Part shown: one piece after another, positions 1 through 10,274 of the stretch
Layout: every line of letters begins with the position of its first letter
Position numbering within the stretch: position 1 is the first letter of the stretch
NCBI GenBank assembly: GCA_025890175.1
Contig: JANPYM010000018.1
Coordinates: 322,071-386,070 of the forward strand
From: Ciborinia camelliae
Taxonomy: Eukaryota; Ascomycota; Leotiomycetes; Helotiales; Sclerotiniaceae
Direction: 5' to 3'
DNA length: 64,000 nt
Made by a program: the position numbers and the translations under genes
The notes under the pieces: model-generated
What the model was told of the DNA's origin: nothing
What the model saw: only the letters and a program-made list of their open reading frames with translations
Databases searched by the model: none

Positions 1-1277
1 ACCACCAAATCCAGCCGAAGTCCAGATCTTGCTGGACAATTACATGGTTTGGAAAACAGTGTGACGCTATATATGACAATTAATGGATTAGATGAGGATT
101 TGTTAAATGGTTAGACTTACAGGCATGACAGTGGTGGTTCTCGTTATCCTTGTCGTACTTGTGATGGTAGTGGTACGAGTAGTCCTGTCCCCGGAGATTT
201 ATCAGTAACATACATGCTCAAATACTTATAGCTGCACTCACGGCTCATCGATCGGAGTGGGAGACGATGCCAGTTCCACATTTACTGTCTTGGTAGTCCC
301 TGGAGCTGTAATATAAATTGTTGTTGTTGAATCTCTAGTCGTAGATACCAGATCTGTGAATTCTGAAGTCAGAATTTCGATATCAGACGTTGAGGTGACG
401 TTCCTTGCGGACAAAGTTGTGAACACTATTTCCGTTGACAGTACGAAAGTTCCCGGAGTAATTGTTACATATATGGCTGGACCAAACGCCAGAACACCGG
501 TCTAAGGCCATTAGTAATGCCTGCAATCGTATGTGAGGGGTTACATACTGAAGATACCAAAGTGGAAACAGAAATGGTCTCGGTACGATAAACCGGTATG
601 TATTCTGTATGAATGACCCAAACTTCGCTGACTAGTGTGCAGATATGGATACCCTTGGAGGATAGCCCACATATGTTAACTTGTATGTCTGACGGATCGT
701 TTGCTGCAATTGATTGCCATGGAGCGGCATAATACGTTGTAATATTATTAATATAGCTCTGCGTAACTGACGTGCTTTCATGGCGTTTGTAGGGACCTGA
801 GACCTTGCTCGCGGGAGGGCTTTTTGTAGCCAAAGAATAGCCGTACTGAGTGGAAAATGTGACAATCTCGTCACATTCCGAGACGGTATGCCTTGTGAAG
901 TATCCTGTAAGAACTGTAGAACATTTGGTACTGATGAAAGTTTGAAAAGAAGGTGAACATGACGTAGTTTTTGCCCCTGGCAAGTTGCATGTCTCGTAAA
1001 TGGGGATCACAGATGTGACAGTCATCCCTTGGGAAGTGACAGTGGGTTGAATAGACCGAGTAGCAGGCCACGGTAAGGTATAATTGATCGAGGTTGATTG
1101 CCCAGTGGACCCTTCTTGATAAGCCTGTGCAATGCTGACGGGTTTATAGTTTTCTCGACCATCATGTTCTGTTGAATCAGTAGAGGTAAGTTGAGTATGA
1201 GCCAACTTCCCTGATCTTCCTAGCACGTTGACGGGTAAAATGCACAGCACCAAAGTAAATGTCAAGGGCGTCAACAT
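1..1277 (-). CDS. Secreted Ser/Thr-rich protein, 3' end outside window
   Basis: The ATG at 1277 opens a hydrophobic signal peptide (MLTPLTFTLVLCILPVNVLG), followed by a Ser/Thr-rich, Cys-containing extracellular region with several N-x-S/T sites. I infer exons 1277-549, 501-242 and 184-121, and a last exon somewhere below about position 32. Intron 548-502 has GTATGT, an ACTAAT branch site and CTTAG, and keeps phase 0. Intron 241-185 has GTGAGT and ACAG. At 120 there is a clear GTAAGT donor directly after a Thr-rich exon, so the gene continues past the left edge. No catalytic domain is recognised. The composition suits a cell-wall or adhesin-like surface protein, which is inference. The signal peptide and first exon are the firmest part; the downstream exon chain rests on open frame and splice consensus. 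Confidence 0.6.
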
Positions 1278-1904
1278 GACTGCCGATGATATTTGAAGAG
1301 AAAGGGAAGGGAGAAGAAAAGAAAGACTATCCAGGTCTGTAATGAAGAAAAAGTGAAAATTGGAAGGCTAGAAAGAATGAAATCGTCAACGATTTACATG
1401 TACTAAGATGCATTACGATGGGAAGACGCGAAACCGATTGGTATTTCAACATCTGCTTATGGTAAACAAAAATAACCGTGGAATGTGAACGGGATGAGGT
1501 TTGTCGATGCATGCCGCGAGGGCGCTGGCGCCCAGCATTGCTTAACACCATCTATAATTTATTGCATTCTTGTAAATCTTGAGTAGTTTGAATATGTACA
1601 TATAGTTGCAACTTTGCGATGCACAGAACAATTGATGACTGTGAATTGAGGTGGTGTAGGTAAGATGAATGAGCTGAGGTGGTCTGAGATGAGTTCAATT
1701 GCAGTATTGGTTGTTCGTCAAAATCCCGGCCACCGTATTTTAAAATCCCCTCTATCAGAGCCATAAAACACAATACCGTTCAAAATATACCTAAATGCAA
1801 CTCCAGTACGACAACTCAAAATCCTCAAACCTTCAAGTATTGATTATTCCTTCCTGACAACCTTTTACTGGTATTCAAGTAAAAAAACATCTGCTTGATT
1901 GATC
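1278..1904. other. Intergenic, divergent promoter region
   Basis: About 630 bp between the divergently transcribed secreted-protein gene and the dioxygenase gene. It holds only short unsupported open frames. It probably carries both promoters, but no TATA box or named operator could be assigned. Confidence 0.5.
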
Positions 1905-2791
1905 ATGCCTCCCAAGAAACCGAAACAAAGTGCCGCTGCACCTCAATCTCCACCTCCAAATTGGCCCCCTTTTAAACCTCTCATGCCATCCACAAACTTG
2001 TCGCTCGAAACCATCGTTCTGGGTCAAATTATTACAATACCAAACTTTTGGACATCTACTTTGTGTAAAAACTATGTCTCATTCTTGAAGACTTTACCTC
2101 TAACCACTACACCTGGAAAGCCTAAAAAGGGTTATGCATTAAGAGTCAATGATAGATTTCAAGTTGATGATTGGGGGTTCGCCGAACGCCTTTGGAGAGA
2201 GACAGGACTTAAAGAACTTATATGTGGTGAAATTGAGAGGGAATATGAGGAAGAGGGTGAAGAGATGAGCGAGGAGGAGAGAAGAGAACTATGGTTAGTC
2301 TTGGAAGTTGTAACCTTACAACCGCTACATGATACTAACAAGTGGTCAGGGGAGGAGATGTCGTCGGGCTAAATCCCGCTATTCGAATATATAGATATTC
2401 TAAAGGACAGTTCTTCGATTGCCATTGTAAGTTAACTGTCTCTCTTGAGGTCACGAGTTTTTCCATTCTCATAAAATTCTCAGATGACGAATCGAATCTC
2501 ATCACACTTCCAACAAAACCTGCTTGTACTCAAGCAAAGACGACATGGACACTATTACTCTACCTCACATCTCCAGCAACAGGTTGTCAAGGAGGCGAAA
2601 CGGTCTTCTACCCCGATGAACTTCCCAACAAGAAGTCATCTATTGATAAGCCTGTTGTCATCGAGTTAGAGACCGGAATGGTATTATTACACAAGCATGG
2701 AGATGATTGTATGCTTCACGAGGGAAGAGAAGTCACCGACGGCGAGAAGTGGATTATTAGGACGGATATTTGTATAGAACGAGTGAAGTGA
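1905..2791 (+). CDS. Prolyl 4-hydroxylase-like 2-oxoglutarate/Fe(II) dioxygenase
   Basis: Three exons (1905-2293, 2350-2426, 2484-2791) give 257 residues. Intron 1 (GTTAGT, ACTAAC branch) restores LNPAIRIYRYSKGQFF, the typical P4Hc strand. Intron 2 (GTAAGT to CAG) converts a meaningless HCK into H-Y-D, the HxD iron ligand pair. The distal His is probably in MLHEGREV, and the Arg of KWIIRTDI is placed to bind 2-oxoglutarate. The N-terminus is a basic Pro/Ala-rich leader (MPPKKPKQ) without a signal peptide, so an intracellular location is likely. A TTG two codons upstream was ignored in favour of the ATG. The substrate is unknown; fungal members of this fold hydroxylate protein prolines or act on small molecules. 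The fold call is strong and the substrate is open. Confidence 0.85.
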
Positions 2792-3293
2792 ACTACGAAG
2801 TATCAGGCACTTGGTGAATACGTTGATGTTTGAAAAGCTTCAACTAACTACCGGTACCTAATAATAAGTAATACCTATAAAATATCTAGACATGAATTAC
2901 TGACATCTACGGAGTACGAATATCATCATAAATTGGTATAAAATATTTATGCAAGTTCAATTATGTACCATCCAAGGTGGGATATGGATTAATGCATCAA
3001 TGCATTATTAATCTTGGCAAACCGCCCAAACCAACCAAATCAGTAAGGTTAGCATAAACCTTCTCGTTCACCGAGATTATCCTCCTACCCTTCTGACCTC
3101 TGTAATCCCTTCTTGTTGGATAAGAAACGATGTGATACAGCTAGAATTACTTCCCCTCACGACTCACAAACAACTGTCCCTACATATACATCAAAAACGA
3201 GCTCATGGCGCATATTGAAATCCGTGGCGCAAAATGAATTCAAGACCAATTGCTTCACACAAATACTCCGTCTACTAACACGCAGCGACTGAT
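2792..3293. other. Intergenic
   Basis: About 500 bp of AT-rich sequence between two co-directional genes, presumably the 3' UTR of the dioxygenase and the promoter of the dehydrogenase. No gene or clear motif was seen. Confidence 0.5.
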
Positions 3294-4461
3294 ATGAATG
3301 TTTTAAACTTTAGATACTTCGTAACGAGAAGTCTCAGCATATCCTGTTTAGCACATCCGAGTACCATCTACTTACTCAAGATCATGTTTGTCAAAATACC
3401 TGTACTTCGGAGCTTTCTCCGCATTGCCAAGCAAGCCACAGTCCCACGAAGAACACTCATGACCCTTCCCTCGTTTTCGCTCGAAGGAAAGACTTGTGTT
3501 GTCACCGGCGCAGGAAGAGGAATTGGGAAGGAATGTCTTACTGCCTTCGCACTCAGTGGTGCCCGCGGAGCTTGCGTTGACCTTTCGCGAACCATCGGCG
3601 AAAAATCGATCGATCATATTAAATCGCACATCGAAGCCACGAATCCTTCTTACACACCCGACCTTTGTCCCTATGAATGTGATGTGGTATCTGAAGAAGC
3701 AGTACAAAAAACGTGGGCAAAGATTATCGAAGATTTTGGGCATGTCGATGTAGTTGTTACAGCTGCGGGCATTGTAGAGAATTATGAGGGAGAGCGATAC
3801 CCCTTTGATAAATGGAAGAGAATGGTGGACATAAATCTTAATGGGAGCTTTTTGTTTGCAAGAGAGGCGGGAAAATATTGGATCGAGAAAAAGTCTAAAG
3901 GCAGCTTGATTCTGATATCGTCGATGAGCAGCATGATTTGTGTTCGACCACAAAAACAAGCGGCTTATAATGCTGTACGTCTACTTTTAGTCTACAACGG
4001 TCTGCCCATGTTATAAGGTATTTCTGAGAAGGTTATGTGGGAATCCATTGCTAACTTGGCGAAGTCCAAAGGTGCCGTCTCAATGATGGGTAAGAGTTTG
4101 GCGACAGAGGTAAGAATCTCGAAATCTCACCCCTGATAGCCCAGGACTCATTTGAATCAGTGGGGACCATATGGAATTAGAGTCAACAATCTATGTCCCG
4201 GATACATGAAAACAGACCTCATTATTGATCTTTTGGAGAAAGAAGGGAAACACATTGAAGAAAATTGGGCTAAAGATATACCAATGGGTCGCCTTGGTCA
4301 TCCGAGTGAGTTGCAAGGAACGCTCGTATATATGGCTAGCGATGCATCAAGCTACCTCAACGGCTGCGATCTAGTAAGTCTAACGCTTCTTTGGTCATCA
4401 GTATAAGAGCATCCCCCACTAATATTCCTAGGTCGTTGATGGAGGATATACCTGCTATTAA
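3294..4461 (+). CDS. Short-chain dehydrogenase/reductase (arabinitol/sorbose-reductase type)
   Basis: Exons 3294-3974, 4065-4109, 4161-4373 and 4432-4461 give 322 residues. The Rossmann motif TGAGRGIG lies at residues 71-78. The usual NNAG is TAAG, a serine cluster SSMSSM follows, and the catalytic YNASK (Y225, K229) is rebuilt only by splicing intron 1. Introns 2 and 3 have GTAAGA and GTAAGT donors, with an ACTAAT branch in intron 3. The C-terminus VVDGGYTCY resembles the ending of D-arabinitol 2-dehydrogenase and sorbose reductase relatives, so a polyol/ketose NAD(P) oxidoreductase is likely. The long N-terminus before the core is Arg/Ser-rich; a second ATG at 3384 would give a leader that looks like a mitochondrial presequence. 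The family call is firm. Substrate and start codon are uncertain. Confidence 0.88.
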
Positions 4462-5065
4462 TGTTGTGTATGGGTGGCGGACGTCCGGGCAAGCTCAAGA
4501 TTGATTTCGTAGCTCATCAAAGTTCAATAAATTTCTTTTAATTATCTCAACATAAAACTTTATTGATGCTATCATGGTAAAACGCACGGATGGTACATCA
4601 GATGTCTGCAAGGTAGCTCTTTGCCCCGCATAACAAAACATTTCTCGTCCGTCTCAGCTATGTTCCCCCGTCCAACCTAGCCCACGTAATTTCTTTCGTT
4701 TAATGAGATGTCTGTTTCCATAGATTCGCCCAAAGTGACGGATTACACATGGCAAGTTTGATTTCTGCTCCTGCTACAATCTTCCAGAAATCCCACGTCA
4801 TCTTGTACCAAGCTTCAGACTTGGCCTCACGCAGCTCAAGCTCTACATTTTATATAAAGGGAGGGTAAGTTGAAGGTTTGATTCATTTAAATGCTTTGCA
4901 CAAAATTTCGGTTCCACATGACAACGAATCGCTAATTCAGTTCCTCGGCCTCCCGCATTTCATTTCTATATCACACAACCAGTATTAATACCAAACCCGT
5001 ACCGATCCACCTCGTGGCTAAATCGATTCCCTCAAGCACAAATTATACCCCTCACAACCGCCAGA
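4462..5065. other. Intergenic with promoter-like elements
   Basis: About 600 bp between the dehydrogenase stop and the small secreted ORF. Apart from the TATA-like element at 4851 and a pyrimidine-rich leader near 4930-5060, nothing specific was seen. Confidence 0.45.
4851..4858 (+). promoter_or_regulatory. Candidate TATA box
   Basis: The octamer TATATAAA lies about 210 bp upstream of the ATG at 5066 and is followed by a pyrimidine-rich leader. It is the clearest TATA-like element in this gap and supports transcription of the small secreted ORF. A match of this kind can occur by chance in AT-rich DNA. Confidence 0.35.
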
Positions 5066-5375
5066 ATGCGCATCGCAATCATCTTTATTGTCTTTGCAAC
5101 CGCCACGACTGCCCGCGTCATTCCTGCATTCTTATCGTCCCCATCACCTGAGGCTCCAATGACAAGAAGTATCAGGAATGCAGTGGCGCTAGACTAAAGG
5201 TTTTTTTGAGACTAGTATTCTGTAAGGGGATGATCTGAAGGCGTCGTGGGAAGATGAATATGAGAATATCAGCCCGCAGGCTGGCCCATCGGGCTTTCGT
5301 ATCATCATCGTGCTAGGGAATGGAAAGAATTCGATACGATTAATGGGTGATGTTGGATACTTATACAATAATTGA
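5066..5375 (+). CDS. Possible small secreted protein (43 or 83 aa)
   Basis: The ATG at 5066 starts a peptide with a convincing signal sequence (MRIAIIFIVFATATTA). Read unspliced, it stops at 5197 and gives 43 residues. An alternative removes 5169-5226 (GTATCA to AAG) and joins a downstream open frame ending at 5375 to give 83 residues. The mature part would be acidic and cysteine-free and would begin its second exon with DDLKASWEDEYENI. The donor is non-consensus, so the two-exon model is tentative. The upstream TATA box at 4851 and an A-rich start context support expression. No family is recognised. Size and signal peptide are compatible with an effector-like or signalling peptide, which is speculation. 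Confidence 0.4.
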
Positions 5376-5784
5376 GGCATTCAACATGAAGGGCAGCTGC
5401 ACAATTTACTCCGGCCATTATATTCTGGAAACTTGACATTCTTTCTGGTATGCAATTGCTTCATGAGAGGATTATTTTCTGTCCGAAATACAAACAGTTC
5501 CACGCGCCAAGTTCTGCTTTGAATACGAGATAAAGAAATTGTGCCCAGAATCCAGAATCACCTTGCTGATAACTTGACAATAACAAATTGCCCGACCCAG
5601 TACTTCTGGCTATCCATATATTTCGTTGAGAAACTCAGGCTTTGACACTTCTCTATTCTGGTACTTTCTGTCGTTTTGTACCGGCGATCCCTCCAGTACA
5701 ATGCCTTAATCATACGATGAGTGTGGCGTGCCACGCAGCCCGCGTAGAGGTTATCAAGATGATGAACTCGTCACTGAATCCATC
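5376..5784. other. Intergenic between converging genes
   Basis: About 410 bp between the 3' ends of the small secreted ORF (+) and the molybdopterin synthase gene (-). No supported gene. Confidence 0.5.
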
Positions 5785-6424
5785 TTAAGATCCAAGCTGG
5801 TGGTTCCTTACCACTGGTCCATGCCCACGTTCTCCCGGTCGTTTTGGCCGCAATATGGGACCATGAGGTCCCATATCCGGCTTCTTCTTTTCTTCTTCTT
5901 CTTCTTCATCCACCCGCTCACCAACAGCACCATCACGATTTGCTCTCCAAACACCACCCTCCTCTCCACCAAATTCCTCTTTCTTCCAGACCTCTACCTT
6001 TTCTTTACATTCTTCGAGTGCTTCTTCACCTGCTCTCCAAGCTGCCTGGCGATGAGGCGATGATACTGTAATCAAAATGCTTTCCTCTCCAATAGGTACA
6101 ACCCCTAATCGATGAATCATGGCAATGGATGTTAAAGAGTGCTTTTGAAGAATGGCTTTACAGATTTTGAGCATAGTCTGTAAAGCACGTGGTTCATATG
6201 AAGTATACTGGAGCTCTTTTACTGGCTTCCCACCAAAGTTGTCTCTTGTAGTACCTATAAGTAATTCAGTACAATATTGAGAGATCAGTATAGCATTTAA
6301 TACCTGCGAAGAGAACGATGGCTCCTGCCTTTGGGCTTCGGACTTTATCCATCATATCTTTAGCATCAAGATATTCATGAGTTAATGCTACATAGCAGTT
6401 CTCTTCTGAAAGCTCTTTGGCCAT
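5785..6424 (-). CDS. MOCS2B: Molybdopterin synthase catalytic (large) subunit, MoaE/MOCS2B
   Basis: Two exons, 6424-6304 and 6254-5785, give 196 residues. The intron (6303-6255, 49 bp) lies in phase 1 and rebuilds the FAGTTRDNF motif. MoaE signatures follow: IHRLGVVPIGEESI, then SSPHRQAAWRAGEEAL, then KVEVWKKEEF, with the lysines expected to act in sulfur transfer. This subunit works with the small MoaD/MOCS2A subunit to turn precursor Z (cPMP) into molybdopterin, as needed by nitrate reductase, sulfite oxidase and xanthine dehydrogenase. A run of glutamates and a tail PGERGHGPVV extend the C-terminus beyond the bacterial length. An in-frame TAG lies just upstream of the chosen ATG. The gene is divergent from the RNA-binding protein gene. 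Confidence 0.93.
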
Positions 6425-6768
6425 AATCTTTTGTTTCTAAGATGTCTAAGAGCTCTATGATGTGACTGGAGGAGGAGATCTTCAGCATTGTGAGGGACGA
6501 ATTACCTGGTGGGGTAGCCTCGTATCTTTGTGGCGTAGAGTGGAGGCCAGCCTTATTTCTGATGTGGCGGAAAGCTGAGTCCTGACCCTCCAACAATCAG
6601 GCTTGATTTAATAAACATCATTGATACCTAGGTACCTATCTACATCTACAATCATAAACAACAACTCAACTCACCAATAAATAATTCATATTTTTCCATG
6701 TCAAATATTGATGGCTCTTAAAAATTAAATTACATCTGCAATTCACATCTTATGACTTTCACAACATC
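6425..6768. promoter_or_regulatory. Shared divergent promoter region
   Basis: Only 344 bp separate the ATG of MOCS2B (-) from the ATG of the RBM5-like gene (+), so both promoters must lie or overlap here. A TACCTAGGTA-type palindrome sits near 6628-6638. No other regulatory element could be named. Confidence 0.5.
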
Positions 6769-9323
6769 ATGAGTTCCAGGCCTTTCAGACCCGGCCCCGA
6801 CGCCGACATGTACGATGACAAAGAATATTCGAGCGAGTATCGACACCATGGAGCGCCTGGATATGATTCCTATCATTCGCGGAAGGGTAATCGATAGATT
6901 GGACATGCAGATTCCGAAGTATATGTGCTGATCATTAATATCTCAAGATAATTCGAGGAGTCCTCTACGAGGATCTGCTTCAGGCAGACCATACGACTCG
7001 GAGTACTCAGAGCGGCCATATCGAGACGAGCGCAATTCATACGATTCCAGATATGAGCGTGGCTATGATCAGGCAAGATCCAGATCTCCGCGCAGAGAGA
7101 ATAGAGGCCGTTATACGGACCGCGATCGTGAAGGATACAGGTCTCCAGTCCGTGGAAGAAGCCGCAGCCATTCGCCTTATCATGGCGCACCACCAAATCG
7201 AACAATAATCTTTGAGGGATTACCTCTAGAGATGACTCAGGAAGACGTTGGCCGCCCCGTTCCTAACAATCTACACCGAATCTGAGAATCCACTTCTAGC
7301 CTAAGTGTTATTGTGAATAAATTTGGAATTCTGGCTAAGCATAGCGATTGGCCTTATTGGCCGTTGTTTTGAGTTATAGATATCACAAGAACTTCAAAAC
7401 AGTTTCAGAGTTGAGGGTGTGGAGGAAGTCAGATTGATTAAGGACAAGAAGACTGGTAGGTAATCTTTACTCGAGGGTAACACCACACTAACCATTTTGG
7501 CTCATAGGTATATCACGACAGTTTGCGTTTGCGCAATTTTATACCCTACCAGAAGCAAGACGATTCCTCGAAGAACATTACCCATCAATTTCATTTTACG
7601 GTTCCTCACAGGCATCAGAACCAACCAAAGTCAGAATAGCGTATAGTCGCGAGAAAAACGAGCAAGAGCGAACAAGCAAGCATGAGGATGATTGGAAATG
7701 TGACGTTGTGTGTTATCTTTACACCATTCGAGATGGCCAAAGCTAATTGAGTGCAGTGCTACACATTGAATTATTCATACAGGGTGGTGTGTTTTAAATG
7801 CAACGGACCTAGAACTAGTATGCTACTCGCAGCCGCATTGAGGTTCTATATGACTAATTGCGATAGGATCAACTGCTCATGGTGTTGTAGTGACACAAGG
7901 GAATGTTTCTAGTTACTCGGGGTTCGCTACGACTGGAGATAGTGATGTGTCGCCAGATGATACCGCTTCCCAATTCCTTTTATTCAGGGGTCTCGAACCA
8001 GGTGTGACGGAGGAACTTCTCGCCAAGGGAGTGAGTAAACTTTACAAGACGAAAGCAAGTACATCAGGAGATGCGCATACCGCTAAGAAACCGAAAATCT
8101 CTTCTACTTCTGGTGACTCCTCACTTGGCGCAAAAGAAGGTTCCCTTCGGCGTGTGTTGCTGATTCGAGACCGCAAGACGAATGACAGTTGGAGATATGG
8201 GTTTGCCGAATTTGGTTCGGTAGAGGATGCACAAAATGCTTTGACTAAGTATAACGCCACGGAAAAATTCACCATTTCTTCGAAACCAGTTATGGTTTCT
8301 TACATCCACGCCGGAGTATTTGTGCCTGTTCTTGACGCGCTCGACGACGAATCCGCGAGGTTCACATTCAGTCCTTTGTCGAACTCGGCGGTCAGCTTGA
8401 TGTACTGGGATGCTGCGGCTTATGCTAGCGAGTTTTCTACTGTGCTACCGGAGGTCCCAGTGAAGAAAATAGATAATGAAAAAACTAGATTAGCTACGGC
8501 GGCAGCAAGCGAAGGACTTGTTGGTGGCAAGGATGGGGAATCTCGATCCAAGAAAAGAAAAATCGAAAAGGACTCGGCTATTAGTACTAAGAAGGTTGTT
8601 GCTCCACATCTTCAATTCTGGACTAATAGACACAACGAAATTCATGGTCTACCCGCGAAAGATTTCGAAGATATTGACTCTGATTCCACTGCAGCAGCAG
8701 TTGCAACACCAGAGCCCATTGCAGATGCACCACCGAGTCAGTCATACGCAGATCTGGACCGCAAATGCTGCCTTTTGTGTTCTCGCCAATTCAAGACTGT
8801 AGCAGAAGTCAGTAAACACGAAAGAATCAGTCAACTTCATCGTGATAATGCGAAGAACGAAGAACTCGTATCAAAGGCTTTAGCCAAGCTCAAGAAATCT
8901 GCAAGCGACCCAGCCTCATCCGAAAGCTCCGCTTATAGAGATCGCGCAAAAGAACGTCGCCAGGCTTTCAACCAGCCCAAACAACCTGCCGCTCAACACC
9001 ACAAAGCCAAAACTCCTTCCATGACCAGTCCTCCTTCGCACGAAGATGAAGAAAGTGAAGTTGCAGTGCCAGCACAATCTAAAGGCGCCGCACTCCTGGG
9101 TAAAATGGGCTGGAATGCAGGAGAGGGCCTCGGCGCACAAGGTACTGGGAGGACGGAAGCCATCGCGACGGAGCTATACACGCAGGGTGTGGGTCTCGGA
9201 GCCGAGGGTGGTAAGTTGGGTGACGCGATGAAGGAAGCAGAGAGGCAGACCAAGGGTGATTATAAAGCGTTTGTGGGCAGGACCAAAGAAAAGGCCAAGG
9301 AAAGATACGAGACTTTGGGCTGA
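6769..9323 (+). CDS. RBM5/RBM10-like RNA-binding protein (RRM, RanBP2 Zn finger, RRM, C2H2, G-patch)
   Basis: Six exons (6769-6886, 6948-7246, 7380-7455, 7508-7707, 7757-7817, 7867-9323) give 736 residues. Order: an Arg/Ser/Tyr-rich N-terminus, RRM1 from about residue 124 (RTIIFEGLP, then SRQFAFAQF), a RanBP2-type finger at 227-246 (W-x-C-x2-C-x3-N-x6-C-x2-C) created by splicing a 61-nt exon, RRM2 from about 285 (FLLFRGLEPG), a WDAAAYASEF segment, a C2H2-like finger near 552, a basic Lys-rich stretch and a G-patch near 657 (LLGKMGWNAGEGLG). This layout matches the RBM5/RBM10 splicing regulators, nuclear factors contacting pre-mRNA and the spliceosome. The 7247 donor (GTTGGC) is non-consensus and that intron is long at 133 bp. 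Other junctions are phase-consistent. Confidence 0.88.
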
Positions 9324-10274
9324 GGGCTTGCATCAAGAGGAACATACATATGTGTGTATTGTATTGTTATATTATTATTAGTTTGTCTGGATGAATGGAT
9401 GAATGAAACTTCTCGTTCTTTTCCGGATCATTCTATTTTCAAATTCGTTCCTCTCATCACCTTGACCTTTTTTTAGTGGCAGCACAGCAGAATCGTTGAT
9501 GGGAAAATGGTTTCTTTCGTTCTTTCTTTCCTAGATTGCTAAAATGGAAACCCCCCCCTTTCTTCAATCGTCAAAGATCTTTGGGATTAAATGTCATACG
9601 GCTATTTAATCCATAATCTCAATTCTTACCTTACCTTATTTTCTCTTCCCTTACCTTATTTTATCTTACCTTACTTTACGTTGCTTTACCTTGTTTGTTG
9701 CGCAAAAAGTTACCTAAGTTAAGTTAAGTTAAGCCAAGACTTTAGCGAGGGGTATGTATGTATAGGTAGATTTGATATAGGTAGATTTGATATAGGTAGA
9801 TTTGATATAGGTAGATTTGATATAGGTAGATTTGATATAGGTAGATTTGATATAGGTAGATTTGATATAGGTAGATTTGATATAGGTAGATTTGGTAATG
9901 ACTTTTTATCTCATCATCCATGGATGGATGGATCTCTCGAGATGCTTTCTTTCCAAGGTTAGAACTTAGGTGAGGTGAGGTGGTTTTAGTTGTTTTAGTC
10001 GTTTTGGATTTGAATGCTGATATGAAGGAAATTAGGTCTTCACCCATGTTTATATTTTTCTATCTATCTATCCAGGTAGGTATCTATCTATCTCCCTACT
10101 TACCTACTTACCTACCTACCTATACTAATTGGATTTGGTTCTCTCTACGTATTAACAACCTCAACCTCAACCCAAATATAAATATAAGATAAGAGATCCC
10201 TCGATCCCCAACCCGGAGTTAATTCTCTCATATGAAAAGCCAACAAATCCCAAGTCTGGTATCTTCATCACCCT
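9324..10274. other. Intergenic between converging genes, repeat-rich
   Basis: About 950 bp. It holds a pyrimidine-rich CTTACCTTA stretch (about 9625-9700), a short AAGTT run, the 15-bp minisatellite at 9761-9894, and CTATCTAT/CTACTTAC runs near 10060-10120. Open frames across the minisatellite are repeat artefacts. Confidence 0.6.
9761..9894. repeat. 15-bp minisatellite, 8 perfect copies plus partial ends
   Basis: The unit GTAGATTTGATATAG is repeated without a mismatch from 9766 to 9885. A partial copy runs to 9894 and five matching bases precede the array. Because 15 is divisible by three, one frame on the minus strand reads an endless YQIYL repeat with no support as a gene. The array lies between the 3' ends of two converging genes. 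Confidence 0.97.

Noticed and set aside
5728..6063. Plus-strand ORF opposite the molybdopterin synthase gene
   Set aside because: Antisense shadow of the glutamate-rich C-terminal region of the MoaE-like gene.
9761..9894. CRISPR-like array
   Set aside because: Direct head-to-tail 15-bp repeats without spacers in a eukaryotic genome; a minisatellite.
9742..10047. Minus-strand ORF with repeated YQIYL
   Set aside because: It is the translation of the 15-bp minisatellite, has no family support and runs across converging 3' ends.
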